A stretch of 64,000 bases of DNA from Sialis fuliginosa (Eukaryota; Arthropoda; Insecta; Megaloptera; Sialidae), in assembly GCA_961205875.1 (NCBI GenBank), contig OY540820.1, positions 434,001 to 498,000 on the forward strand, read 5' to 3'. Below the pieces are notes generated by a model. That model ran no database searches. It had not been told where the DNA came from and worked only from the letters and a program-made list of their open reading frames with translations. Positions 11,874 through 22,104 of this stretch are shown piece after piece (position 1 is the first letter of the stretch; the number at the start of each line of letters is the position of its first letter). The position numbers and the translations under genes are program-made.

Positions 11874-13366
11874 ATAAGGCACCAGTCTTGGAGTAAGGTA
11901 AGGTAAAGGCACCAGTTATGGCCGCTATAAGAGCAAGTTTTTTGGATTAATGGGCATGTTTTTTGTAATTCTCATTAACTCATGTTACTAATAAAACAAT
12001 TTAATTACCAAAGTCCGCAAATATATAATAGATTGTTTTTTACTTTCTTATACCATGTATATGAAATATACATTAGTATAAGTAAGTATAGTGAAGCCGA
12101 TTTTTTTCGAACCTCGGATTTTGACGGAATTATCTATTTTGACCTTCCCTGAATCCATTCTGACTATTTTCGCCATGATGTCTGTGTGTCCGTCTGTCTG
12201 TCTGTTTGTCTGTAAGCGCTGTAACTCAAATACGACAAATCGTAGAAGGCTGATATTTTATATTTAAGATTAATTTTGTCTGGGAAGAAAACGTCTTATT
12301 TTTGAAAACGATCTTTCAACCGGATACGGATGTTTACCTACGTCGATTTTTTAATTTTTCGAATTACTCTGAAACAGTGCAAAATAGAGAAAAATGGTCA
12401 AGTTAAAAAATGTAGGTAATATCTATATCTATAATTTATGTTCTATTCATTTTTTTGTAAAAACGAATTTTTGAAGAAAAAAAAATTATTATAATTCAAA
12501 TGGTTCATAACAGAGGAGAAATATCTGCCATGAGTGTCATGGGACTTTCTTATACGTATTACAGAGATTGAACAGTGTGTGTATTTGCCGTAGGTAACAT
12601 GGAACTTTCTTATACGTAATACTGAGAGTAAACTGTGTAGGTGAATCTAAATAATTACATAAAAAAATTCTTTCTGGTTAAATCATAAATGTTGGAAAAA
12701 AATGTATGGGGAATAAATTATAGATAATTACATACTCGACATTTTTTGTCTAAAACATTTTTTCTTATTTCAAAAATAATTCAAAAATCCAAAAATTTAC
12801 AAGAGTAAACATCCGTTTTCAGTTATTACGTTAAAAAAATCACTTGTTATATAATGGAGAGAATAATATTACCTATATTTTTCATTTTGTTTTATTTTGA
12901 TAGAAATGTTTTAATAAACAAAGAATCACGTATACAATTCACTGTTAGGTTAGGTTAGGTATAAGAAAGTCCCGTGGTTCCCAAGGCAGATATTTTTTTT
13001 AATTATAGCCTTTTATTTTGTTGATGTTTTTTCTCTAGGTAAAACCAGTAATGAGCACGCAGTGATGGACACTTGCTAATGATAAGTACTACGACACGAA
13101 AGATATAAAATAGTCAAATTTGAAACAATGTAAAGCAGTTGCTATAATTAATAAATAAATTATACTAATAATTAGTTTAAATGTCCACCATTTTGACACC
13201 TATTGGCCGATTGTCATCAAATCACGCTGTAAGACAGTTAAATGTATATAGATTAATATTCAGAAATTTTAGTAATCAAATATCAACGCATATTTCTAAT
13301 TCAGCACATTTAATTAAAAATTTGTCATTACTGGGGTTCTTGCCAAGACTTGTCCCACTACCTTAT
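11874..13366 (+). mobile_element. Short inverted-repeat family K, copy 1 (split by repeat J)
   Basis: Left end AAGGTAAAGGCACCAGT (about 11898, with a partial duplicate AAGGCACCAGTCTTGG at 11876) and right end ...CAAGACTTGTCCCACTACCTT (about 13366) are inverted relatives. Characteristic internal segments are CGCTATAAGAGCAAG, AAAGATATAAAA and ACGCTGTAAGACAGTTAAATG. Further copies: 33349-33810, 36033-36565, 36587-36768, 39265-40671, 49935-50201 and 60712-61150. No transposase. Confidence 0.6.
12042..13000 (+). mobile_element. Repeat J, copy 1, nested in family K
   Basis: Starts ACTTTCTTATACC and contains GGTATAAGAAAGT near the other end (12961-12970), followed by CCCGTGGTTCCCAAGGCAGAT and a T-run. 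A second copy (41126-41880) interrupts a Helitron at an equivalent T-rich site, which fixes the boundaries. Contains TCTGTCTGTCTG repeats and TTAGGTTAGGTTAGG just inside the right end. Non-coding, and the superfamily is unknown. Confidence 0.6.
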
Positions 13367-13439
13367 GTAATATTTTGAGATAAATCTTGTTTGATAAATC
13401 GTAGTGAAGGATATAGAATAAAAACCTTATCATTTGCAT

Positions 13440-13622
13440 GCCCATGAATATTTATCTAATACATTTTTCAAGATGCAAAGTAACCTATATCTTTCCTCGG
13501 CATGCCAGCTAACTGCCTGCCAAATTTCATCAAGATCCGTTCAGCAGTTGAGCCGTGAAAAATAACATACAAACAGATAGAAAGATAGACACACTTTCGT
13601 ATTTTTAATATTAGTATGTATA
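13440..13622 (+). repeat. Retroposon-like 3' tail
   Basis: CAAATTTCATCAAGATCCG, GTTCAGCAGTTGAGCCGTG, an ACAGATAGAAAGATAGACAC run and TTTTTAATATTAGTATGTAT match the tail at 5380-5475. A truncated copy of the same family. Confidence 0.6.
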
Positions 13623-13648
13623 TGGATTAGGAAATAAATGGTTGTACC

Positions 13649-14681
13649 CATAGACATAGAACATGGACAGCGCATTCTGTATTAACACAATGGTGTAACA
13701 TCTGTTCAAAAAGCGAGAGAGAGATATGCAGTGTAGTTTGGAATATATCTACCTCTTTTTCTAAGAATCTGATTGGTAGCTTACTAAAGTTCAGGCTAGT
13801 ATTTCTGTCAGATATATTTTTGTATGTCTATCTTGTGATTCTTGTGCAATAAGTTTTTTATTAGAAAAGTAAATAATATAAACAATAAACATACTATAAT
13901 GGTTCATATTTGTTTTGTGTATAAGTGGCGGTTGGATAAAGATCCTAAAAGATATTTTCGCCGTTAAGTAAATAATATTTTCAATAATATTAAATAATAC
14001 TTATCGGTAGAGATTGGAAAAATAGTTTTTCAACTATTGTGAAAAATGCATTTATTGTAATTTTTATTACATATCTCCACAGTTTTAAAAAAAAATTGGT
14101 TTGATTGAACACGATTTGAAATCAACTATTTGCAACTACCTTTCCAACTACAATTTTTAAACTATTTGCGACACTTTTTACTGCTTCGTTTGCACTAATT
14201 ATTATCAAATCGTAAAAAAAAATATTTCCCGAAAAAAAATTCAACTAGTAACTATTTCATTGAAAATAACAACTATTTTTCCAACCTCCAGTTATCGGTA
14301 GTTAATTAATTATAAATCTGTTGTCACAGATTCCCACTTAAAGAAGATGAAAAACAAAAATGGTTAAACATTATTGTTGAAAAAGATGCATTTGTAAGAA
14401 AATGGACAATGCTGTGTTGTTTACATTTTGATGAAAGTTGTTTCCATTATGGTCTACGAAACTTATATTATTTACGTTATATTATTACGTTAATAATTTT
14501 TTGTATTTTAACCTTTTTATATATATGTATCTATGAATACTTTTAATGTTCGGGGCCAAGAATGAATAGTTACACTCCTGTTTAAAAAAAGGATAAGTAT
14601 ATTCCAAACCTGTTTCCATCTCGTTCTTTTGACACGTCTTTGTTTTCGAATCAGATGCGTAGTCCATGCTCTATGTCTATG
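13649..14681 (+). mobile_element. P-like element, copy 1 (non-autonomous, THAP relic inside)
   Basis: Terminal inverted repeats CATAGACATAGAACATGGAC and GTCCATGCTCTATGTCTATG (complementary except at two positions). The flanking 8-mers GTTGTACC (13641-13648) and ATTCTACC (14682-14689) agree at 6 of 8 positions. An 8-bp duplication plus a THAP-type zinc-finger relic (13899-14470) points to the P superfamily. Copies 2 and 3 are at 44111-50668 and 51655-59720. At 1.03 kb it cannot encode a transposase. Confidence 0.65.
13899..14470 (+). pseudogene. THAP-domain exon relics of a P-like transposase
   Basis: Exon 1 (ATG at 13899) encodes MVHICFVYKWRLDKDPKRYF, matching a THAP start: Met, then Cys, Val-Tyr at the usual spacing; the second zinc Cys is replaced by Trp (TGG). 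After an AT-rich intron ending in TTGTCACAG (14329), the second exon from 14330 reads FPLKEDEKQKW, then CCLHFDES before FHYGLRNL. That is the FP...W...C..HF order of THAP, including the second half of the C2CH zinc site. The exon 1 frame meets TAA at about 13965 and no GT donor joins the exons in frame, so the gene is dead. THAP is a DNA-binding domain at the N terminus of P transposases. Confidence 0.55.
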
Positions 14682-14689
14682 ATTCTACC

Positions 14690-15617
14690 TACATAATTAA
14701 AAACAAATACACTATTATTTTTTAGTATTACGTATAAGAAAGTCTATGGCAGCTTTTTTTAATGTATCAATATTTTTCCAGTAAATATTGTTGGTGTTTT
14801 ATAAAATACAGAAAAACGGTTAGATTACCTGACAGAAGAAAAAAACGTATGAAATATGTTGAGACTTTGAGACAGATACATTTCTTGTAATCTTTATCAA
14901 GTCAAATATTGTGCCTTATTTTGACATGTTTGATTTACAAAAACGAAATTGTCAACATCTGTTAAAAGAAAAATGTGAAAACGTGTGACAATTTTCAACT
15001 CTGTGTATTATTTACCTTAAACATACTTTTCTTAGACTATAACTGTATAGCACACCCTAAGCAGGCTTAGAAGTGTGTTCTACTCTCATCCTATTTTTTT
15101 TATATATGAAATTTGATAAAATGAGCATTATATATTAAATTTCTTCAGCAATCCACTTAAAAGTTTACATTTTCTGAAAGAGAACATTACAGTCTCTATA
15201 TTAACTTAATTTAATATCGATTGGTTTTAATTTTCTGTCATAAAAATATAATCAAAGTTCAATTTGTCGTTTTAGACCCATTTTTACACCACGGCAACAA
15301 ACTACAGCTCGCAATACGTAATAAATTAAAATCAAACCTTTTGAATTCGCTTCATCTATTTGCAGAATAGAACCCTATTAAAACAATCGGATAACTAGAA
15401 GTATGGAAATTTGCAGTTTATTTAAATATTTTTACGTATTTAAACGGCAAAATTTTTGTCAAATATATAGTGGTTCGGAGAAGTTTGAAAAATATCCGCT
15501 AATAGCGCGATTGTCGCGTGAACTGACATGTTTTATAAATTTTTCACTGGCGTCGCTAAGGAGAGGTGGGGAGGGGGGGGGGAGCATGCCGAGTAGTGGC
15601 AGGGCAGAGGAAATGAT
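14690..15617. other. No gene recognised; G-run at 15564-15582
   Basis: AT-rich sequence with an isolated CGTATAAGAAAGT motif at 14727, like the ends of repeat J. 15560-15585 is a purine run with ten consecutive G, just upstream of the Helitron-family segment. Short frames around 15403-15678 cross repeat boundaries and look spurious. Confidence 0.4.
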
Positions 15618-15868
15618 CACAGGCCGGTATTCTTTTGATTGCCAATTGTTTATTTTGTTTTCAATAATTAACTTTTAAATTTAAATAGAGCAAAAATTAT
15701 TTGTACTTTTTGTTCTGATTCGTTTTTGTTAGGTAGGTAATTTAAGTGTTGTTTGGTTTTTATTACTAATAATTAATAATAACTAATAGTGTTTGTACTT
15801 AATTCAACTATATATTTTTCAAATCTTAAACAATAATTCGATAGTCCACGCGAGCAAAGTCGCGCTAG
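15618..15868 (+). mobile_element. Helitron 3' end, 5'-truncated
   Basis: Matches the last ~250 bp of the intact Helitron at 48692-49557 (CAGGCCGGTATTCT... to the terminus). The end is GTCCACGCGAGCAAAGTCGCG followed directly by CTAG|T. The hairpin is shortened, and the usual GGGCCCAG between hairpin and CTAG is missing. Confidence 0.6.
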
Positions 15869-16358
15869 TAAATAATAATGTCAATATCTAGTAATACAAA
15901 GTCAAAGATATTTGGTGTGACAGAAACCATATTCTGATGTGTCAATCCGCGGTTCCAAAGAGCGAATATCTGTATAAAGAATGACAGATCCTATATAAAA
16001 ATAAACTTCATATATTTTTCATTTTACGAGAAATATATGACATACTATAAATTATATATATTTACAAACAAAAGTAGAAGAACTGTGTTGAAACAGTTAT
16101 TTTTTATGTTTTTTAAACATTTGTTTTGTTTCTTAGAATATAATGGATATTAATAACACTTTTACAGTTCCACTTCATTGCTTTGAAATCTACAGAAATG
16201 CTAACAATGATTCAAATATCATCTCTTTTATAAGTTACTATATTCAGATCAATAACTGTTGCACTTTGTATATAGGTATATTTACTTAAATCACTTCCAA
16301 ATGACTCATTCTACCTTCCTTCAAAATATTCGTATCGTCGAACCAAACACTCTGTATA
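15869..16358. other. AT-rich DNA with a mariner-type end at 16275-16358
   Basis: 16275-16358 (CACTTCCAAATGACTCATTC ... CGAACCAAACACTCTGTA) is the reverse complement of 30532-30625, which starts CAGGATGTCGTATTGTTTGG after TA. Both look like single ends of one TA-targeted family. The rest is unassigned. Confidence 0.4.
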
Positions 16359-17198
16359 CAGGGTGAGTCATTTTAATCAAATATCTCGAAAAGTAAGCGA
16401 AATTGAGAAAAACGTTTCAAACAAAAGTTACTTGGTTTTAAGGGGGTCAAACAATGATGACCTTGCAGTTGACCTTCAAATCAGTTTCAAGGTCAAATCA
16501 AAGTCAACATTGATTTTTTTAATGGAAACCTATATTTTTTATTGCATATTCGTATTCTACGTGAAAAAACGAGTATCTTTAGTAGGAAAAATTTTTCTTA
16601 AAAATGCTTTCTTCTCTTGGTGTAGGGCGCTGTAAGATTTATCAACGAACTCAAATATCTGAAAAAAAGTTGCACCTAACAGCTCAAACTACTTTTAGCA
16701 TTACCCAGAAACAACGGCGTGGACGTAGTAGTTGTATGTTTCCTTTGGGATGTTTTTTAATGTGAGTCCTCTTACCTCTTACTTTTAAAAAGTACCCCAA
16801 AAGAAACATACAACTACTACGTCCACGCCGTTGTTTCTGGGTAATGCTAAAAGTAGTTTGAGCTATTAGGTGCAACTTTTTTTCAGATATTTGAGTTCGT
16901 TGATAAATCTTACAGCGCCCTCCACCAACGGAAGAAAGCATTTTTAAGAAAAAAATTTCCTACTAAAGATACTCGTTTTTTCACGTAAAATACGAATATG
17001 CAATAAAAAATATAGGTTTCCATTTAAAAAATCAAAGTTGACCTTGATTTGACCTTAAAAATGGTTTGAAGGTCAACCACCGCAAGGTCATTATTGTTTG
17101 GCCCCCTTGAAACCAAGCAACTTTTGTTTGAAACGTTTTTCTCAATTTCGCTTACTTTTCGAGATATTTGACTGTGTTGATTAAAATGACTCACCCTG
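16359..17198. mobile_element. 840-bp palindromic MITE, mariner type
   Basis: Ends CAGGGTGAGTCATTTTAAT and ATTAAAATGACTCACCCTG, flanked by TA (16357-16358, 17199-17200). The arms (about 16359-16745 and 16795-17198) are close reverse complements with a ~50-bp loop. They contain AAATATCTCGAAAAGTAAGC and GACCTTGA repeats. Open frames on both strands are the same arm translated and are not genes. A related palindrome lies at 62401-62925. Confidence 0.75.
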
Positions 17199-17200
17199 TA

Positions 17201-18432
17201 TATGCATACATTCCGACCATTTATTGTTATCCAACAAATCAACGAAATTGGCGCACTTTGAAAATGAAACCCCCACACACACACACAACTTGTATTCATT
17301 ATGTAAATTTATATATTTCGAGTTTCAAGTCACGGGGATATTTCTCGCTCTGTTAAAGATGAAAAATTCTGTATTCGAACGAAAACCGACGCGTATTAAT
17401 GAAAACAATAGGTTAATGAATTACCTACTTTGCTATTCTCAGCAGTGCCAACGTGAACAAATTAAAACACGCTGTTTTTTTCTTTTTTTATTAATAATAA
17501 ATAACAGGTATGCAAAGTTAGCGACGATGCAGCAACTGTAGTGGTACCAACCTAAAATAAAAAAAATGATAAAAATGTGAATCATTAATTAAACGTGAAT
17601 GAGACGATGTAAGCACTGTTAATTAACGTTATAACAATAATTAAGCAATTATCTTGCCAAATACATGGCAAACATTAACGGTTTGACATCTTTATCTACC
17701 ATAACCTCACTTTTTGCCGAAAATAAAATTTCGTGAAAATATAGGTATTTTAAGTAAATAAGATCGTTTATTGTCTAAATATACTCGCTAATGTCTTATA
17801 CGATTAATTATATTAATTATTCAATTGTAAATTACACACAGTAAGACAAATATTACGAAATAATGACTGAAATCGAACCACTCGTGCCCGTAAGGAAAAA
17901 TAAAATCCTCCGTAACTTGAACAATACAACCGTGATATTGTTGAAACTTGTACACATTGTTAACAAGACCATGGAGACTATGAAAAAAATAAGGGTTTTT
18001 CGGTATGACCTCCTCATTTTAAGATACATCTTATTTTTTAGACACTAGTGTAATTTCGATAACTTTAATTAACAATCATTTAAAAACCAGCAAATAAAAC
18101 AATACAAAATTATTACACCGAGTCAAAGTAACGAAAAGGAATATATTAGAGTTTGCAGCATTTAAGAAAAATGAATATATTCTTCAAAGAGCCGGTTTAT
18201 AAATCACGTAAATGCAGCCAAATTAAAAACTTTTGCAAATCACAATTACAGCAGTATATCCATAAAGAAATAGTAAATCACATCTGGAATATGTTTTTAT
18301 GAGATGACCCACCGATTCTACGAAATTAATAAAAAAACAATTTCCCTAAAAAAAAAAAAATAATGTCCGTACATTCAAAGCATTTGATTTATGGCGTACA
18401 GGATTTATACATACATACTATTTGATACATTT
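17201..18432. other. No gene recognised
   Basis: AT-rich with a short CA run at 17276-17288. Small frames at 17224-17541 and 17863-18048 have no domain signature. 17990-18040 (CGGTATGACCTCCTCATTTT) is a relic of the duplicated sequence at 18433-19408. Confidence 0.35.
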
Positions 18433-18867
18433 CGACTGGATACCGTTATCATCATGAAAATTACAGGAAATATAGTAAATTATATGCAGCATCTTTTGTA
18501 CATCTCACATTTAAGGTATGACCCCCTCATTTTTTTTATTATCAAAAAACCGAAAAAATGTAAAAAAATAATTTCATTTAAATGTGCATAACTCTTGTAA
18601 AAGTCGCGTGATTTTTGTTAAATTCAAGTTAAATACGTAAAAATACACGTTTCACAAGAAGGCACCATCAGATTTTTAATTACAATTCAAGTATTTTTAA
18701 AAACGACGTAAAAGTGGTACAACATATTTGAACACTGCATAAAAAACCCAGCGACGATCGATTTCACGGTCTCGCAAATTATGTTACAAAATTAAAAATT
18801 ACGAATATACGTAGAGAAACTAATGCCGATCAATTATTTTTTTGGGTTTTTTGGATACCGCCTTTGG
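18433..18867 (+). repeat. 435-bp direct repeat, copy A
   Basis: Runs from CGACTGGATACCG to GATACCGCCTTTGG. Matches copy B at 18972-19408 with few differences, including one extra T in a T-run. Non-coding. Confidence 0.8.
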
Positions 18868-18971
18868 GAAGAGAAATACTGGATGCACAAATATCTTAAT
18901 ATATATCTATTGTCTATGGACAAATTTAAATCAACAATGATTTTTACGTTCATTTGAATCGCGATATATCG

Positions 18972-19408
18972 CGACTGGATTGCGTTATAATCATGAAAAT
19001 TACAGGAAATATAGTAAATTATATGCAGCATCTTTTGTACATCTCACATTTAAGGTATGACCCCCTCATTTTTTTTTTATTATCAAAAAACCGAAAAAAT
19101 GTAAAAAAATAATTTCATTTAAATGTGCATAACTCTTGTAAAATAGGCGTGATTTTTGTGAAATTCAAGTTAAATACGTAAAAATACACGTTTCATAAGA
19201 AGGCACTATCAGATTTTTAATTACAATTTAAGTATTTTTAAAAACGACGTAAAAGTGATACATCATATTTGAACATTGCATAAAAAAAACAGCGACGATC
19301 GATTTCACGGTCTCGCAAATTATGTTACAAAATTAAAAATTACGAATATACGTAGAGAAACTAATGCCGATCAATTATTTTTTTGGGTTTTTTCGATACC
19401 GCCTTTGG
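18972..19408 (+). repeat. 435-bp direct repeat, copy B
   Basis: Second copy, 539 bp downstream of the first. The 104-bp spacer (GAAGAGAAATACTGG to CGATATATCG) is single-copy here. A related sequence at 17990-18040 suggests a third decayed copy. Confidence 0.8.
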
Positions 19409-20449
19409 ATTTTTCACAATTCGCAAAATTCTGAAAAACGGGAAGAAAATTAAAAAAAAATATTTATTATTTCGTTAATTAATAATATCACCAATGTCGT
19501 ACAAATCACAGAAATTGTGCAGATGTGATTATTAGTTGTTTTTTTTTTTTTTGACAAAAATTTAAGATTATAATAATGTACAAACACAATATCTCTGTAT
19601 ATAATATAAGTATTGTTTGTGTAACCTTTAAGCAAAAACGATTAAACTCTATCAGAATGTATAAAAGCAAAATGTCGATAATGTTTATCACCTATATTTT
19701 CAATACAAACCTCTAGTTTTTAAAAAATCAGGAAAGACTAAAAACAAATTTGAATTTCCCGTCATTTAGAAATTATAAGCAATTAGATCACTTGTAACAT
19801 GCGAAAATTTTCAAAATTGAAAAGATGTAAATCATCATCTGATTTGTTAGTTTAAAAATATCATTGTTTAAAAATTTTCTAAATGTATATATTATGTGAT
19901 TTTTTGTTAGCATACATTTGTTAGTTCATTACTTTTAATGTTAATTCAATTATTTAATAATATCATAATTAGTGAATAAGAACAAATTTACGCAATAATT
20001 AAAAAGTTATAGAACCAATCAGATCACTTGTAATACATTTAAATTTGCGAAATGGAAAGATGTAAAACATCATCTGATTCGTTGATTTCAAATGTTAATT
20101 ATTAGAAATTTGTTCTATTAAATATGCTCACTGTAATATAATAATTAAAAAATAGAACAGTTATGCCTATTCATTCCACAGAATAATAAATTCTATTATT
20201 GAAAATCATTCCAAAATACTTATTTTCATTTCAAACAATAACATTTTTGAATCGAATATCAACGTCACCAGTATACTTGAATTTGATTGGCAGAGTGATA
20301 TTTTTAATTGTAGCTTAAATTCTGTTTGAATCACAGAATAACGTTCGACTGGTCACTAGCGTCTGTGAAGTCCTAATGCGAAGTCGGATATTTGAACTTT
20401 TTTTAAATATTTTATTAAATATTATATATACATATTTATTATATACGGA
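19409..20449. other. AT-rich, short imperfect duplication, possible upstream region of the micro-exon gene
   Basis: 19780-19870 and 20010-20095 share TAGATCACTTGTAA and AGATGTAAAtCATCATCTGATT. 20340-20400 is less AT-rich (CGTTCGACTGGTCACTAGCG) and lies 50-110 bp upstream of the candidate start codon, where a promoter would be expected. No TATA or initiator can be claimed with confidence. Confidence 0.35.
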
Positions 20450-20947
20450 ATGGAGAAGGAAAAGCAGTGAGTATTCAAATATTTATTAATTTTTTTAATT
20501 CCAATTATATTAACTTAACTAAATATATATTTGTATTTTTCAGAAATATCAAAGGCGGCGACGAAATCGCAAATGAGTGAGTATAAGTTTTTTAAAATCA
20601 TTTCAAAAATGTTAAAACGTGCCTTACTTTTTTTAATGTAATGTTGTTGGTTTGTGTATAAAATATTTTTTTACTACAACATTATTGTTATTATGAACAA
20701 TGAAAATTATTATTTTTTCTTAAAAAACATTTTATTTCAGTTCACCTTCAGTCCAAGATGAACGAAACATCGATGTGTAAGTTTTTATATCAATTATATT
20801 AATATGTATTTGTCACAATCTTAACAATACATTAAAACTAACAATACATATTTTATATTCACTGTGAATTATAACAATTATAGATTTTACATACAGTTGA
20901 TAAAAGACAAAAATGGCAACACCTGCAGTCTCTTGGGTTATTTTTGA
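20450..20947 (+). CDS. Candidate micro-exon gene (hypothetical small protein)
   Basis: Three tiny exons join in one open frame: exon 1 20450-20466 (17 nt, ATG first), exon 2 20544-20576 (33 nt), exon 3 20741-20776 (36 nt). All introns interrupt the codon after base 2. Donors are GTGAGT, GTGAGTATAAG and GTAAGT; acceptors are TTTTTCAG and TTTATTTCAG. Introns are 77 and 164 bp. A possible exon 4 (20884-20947, weak acceptor AATTATAG) stays in frame and ends at TGA, giving about 49 residues. The start is MEKEKQNIKGGDEIANDSPS, charged and without a signal peptide. Earlier or later exons may exist: a hAT terminus sits 240 bp downstream and could have separated the 3' part. No family is recognised. 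The splice-site and phase pattern argues for a real transcript; the function is unknown. Confidence 0.45.
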
Positions 20948-21184
20948 AAAAATGCTTAACGTATTGCAATTTTATCTGTTTTTCGTGTAAAAAGTCAATT
21001 ATATACCATGCATAACAATATTAATAATAAAAGTTTGAGGGTGTTTTCACCACTTTCGATAGCTGCTTTGGCATTTTCAAATAAGAATCTGGCTAATACG
21101 GAGTGTATGGGTGGCCGCTGTCAGAATTATACTAAATCACGTATATAGTTATTCAGAATAGAGTTGATGCTCTAATAATATACA
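20948..21184. other. Short non-coding gap
   Basis: AT-rich. TACGGAGTGTATGGGTGGCC at 21097-21116 is the only less biased stretch. Nothing recognised. Confidence 0.3.
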
Positions 21185-21270
21185 CAGTGGCGTAACAATA
21201 GGGTGGCAGAGCGGGCAATATGCCACGGGCCCCCGGCCTGAGGGGGCCCCTGGCCCGAGAGGCCATGAGA
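21185..21270 (+). mobile_element. Left terminus of a hAT element (DUF4371 type)
   Basis: CAGTGGCGTAACAATAGGG is a typical hAT terminus. It is followed by a GC-rich hairpin (GGGCCCCC, 7-nt loop, GGGGGCCC at 21228-21250). The transposase relic 0.9 kb downstream is in the expected orientation. The matching right end was not found in the window. Confidence 0.6.
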
Positions 21271-22104
21271 AAAGGAGGAACCTAACATTTATTACAAAAT
21301 TTTGTAAAATTTATTAATTATAAATTTAATAAATTTTACACTGTCAGAAAAGTATTCTTATATTTAGTATATTTTCGGGATTTTTGCGATATGCTATAAA
21401 TTAACTCTAATTTTATTCTTGAAACAAGTAAAAAATTATCTTGAAATAAGCATATACTTGATTCAAGCCGAAAAAAATACTACATTCAAGAAAAATATAA
21501 AAAAAAAATTATGAAAAGTTTGTACCTATACCTTAGGTAAATTTAATAAAAAAAAACTGAATTATTTATTAATTAAGATTTTTCTGAATATAAAATAATT
21601 ACGGTTGGTAGAATGGAAAAAATTTGTAGTAAAACAATTTTTTTTTAACTTTAAAGACCTGCATGGGACAGTAAAAAATTTTCGAAGAAATTCAGCGCCT
21701 ACTTTTCTTACACATTTAATTATTTTTTTATTTTTTCATTAACAAATAAAATTCGCTTCCCGCGGTGGTTGCGCGGACAGGGGTATTCAAATATTTTTTC
21801 GTCGATTATCTTATAACTTTTATAACTTAAAATTTAAGAAGTAGAAAGACTAAGCTTTGATTTGTATAGGTACGTCAATTATTGACGTATACAACTACAC
21901 GTAATTGTTATACATAAATAAAATCTACTATATTTTAAAATTTATACAATTTTTGGCAACAATCAATAGTAAAATTTTCAATTGTTGCAAATAAATTTTA
22001 ATGTTCAATAATTAGTTGTTTGTGTTCGATATCGTCCTAGTATTTTCGTTTTATCAAAGACAAAGTTAATAGTTAACATTAGTGGAAACTCCTTATCAAT
22101 AGGT
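21271..22104. other. 5' non-coding region of the hAT element
   Basis: AT-rich with long A and T runs. 21760-21785 (TTCCCGCGGTGGTTGCGCGG) is a GC-rich patch. No frame of note. Confidence 0.4.

Noticed and set aside
12945-12962. Telomeric TTAGG array
   Set aside because: Only about three units, at a fixed place inside a dispersed repeat present in two copies.
16363-17299. Several 85-91-codon ORFs on both strands
   Set aside because: They are the two arms of one palindrome translated; no codon bias or domains.
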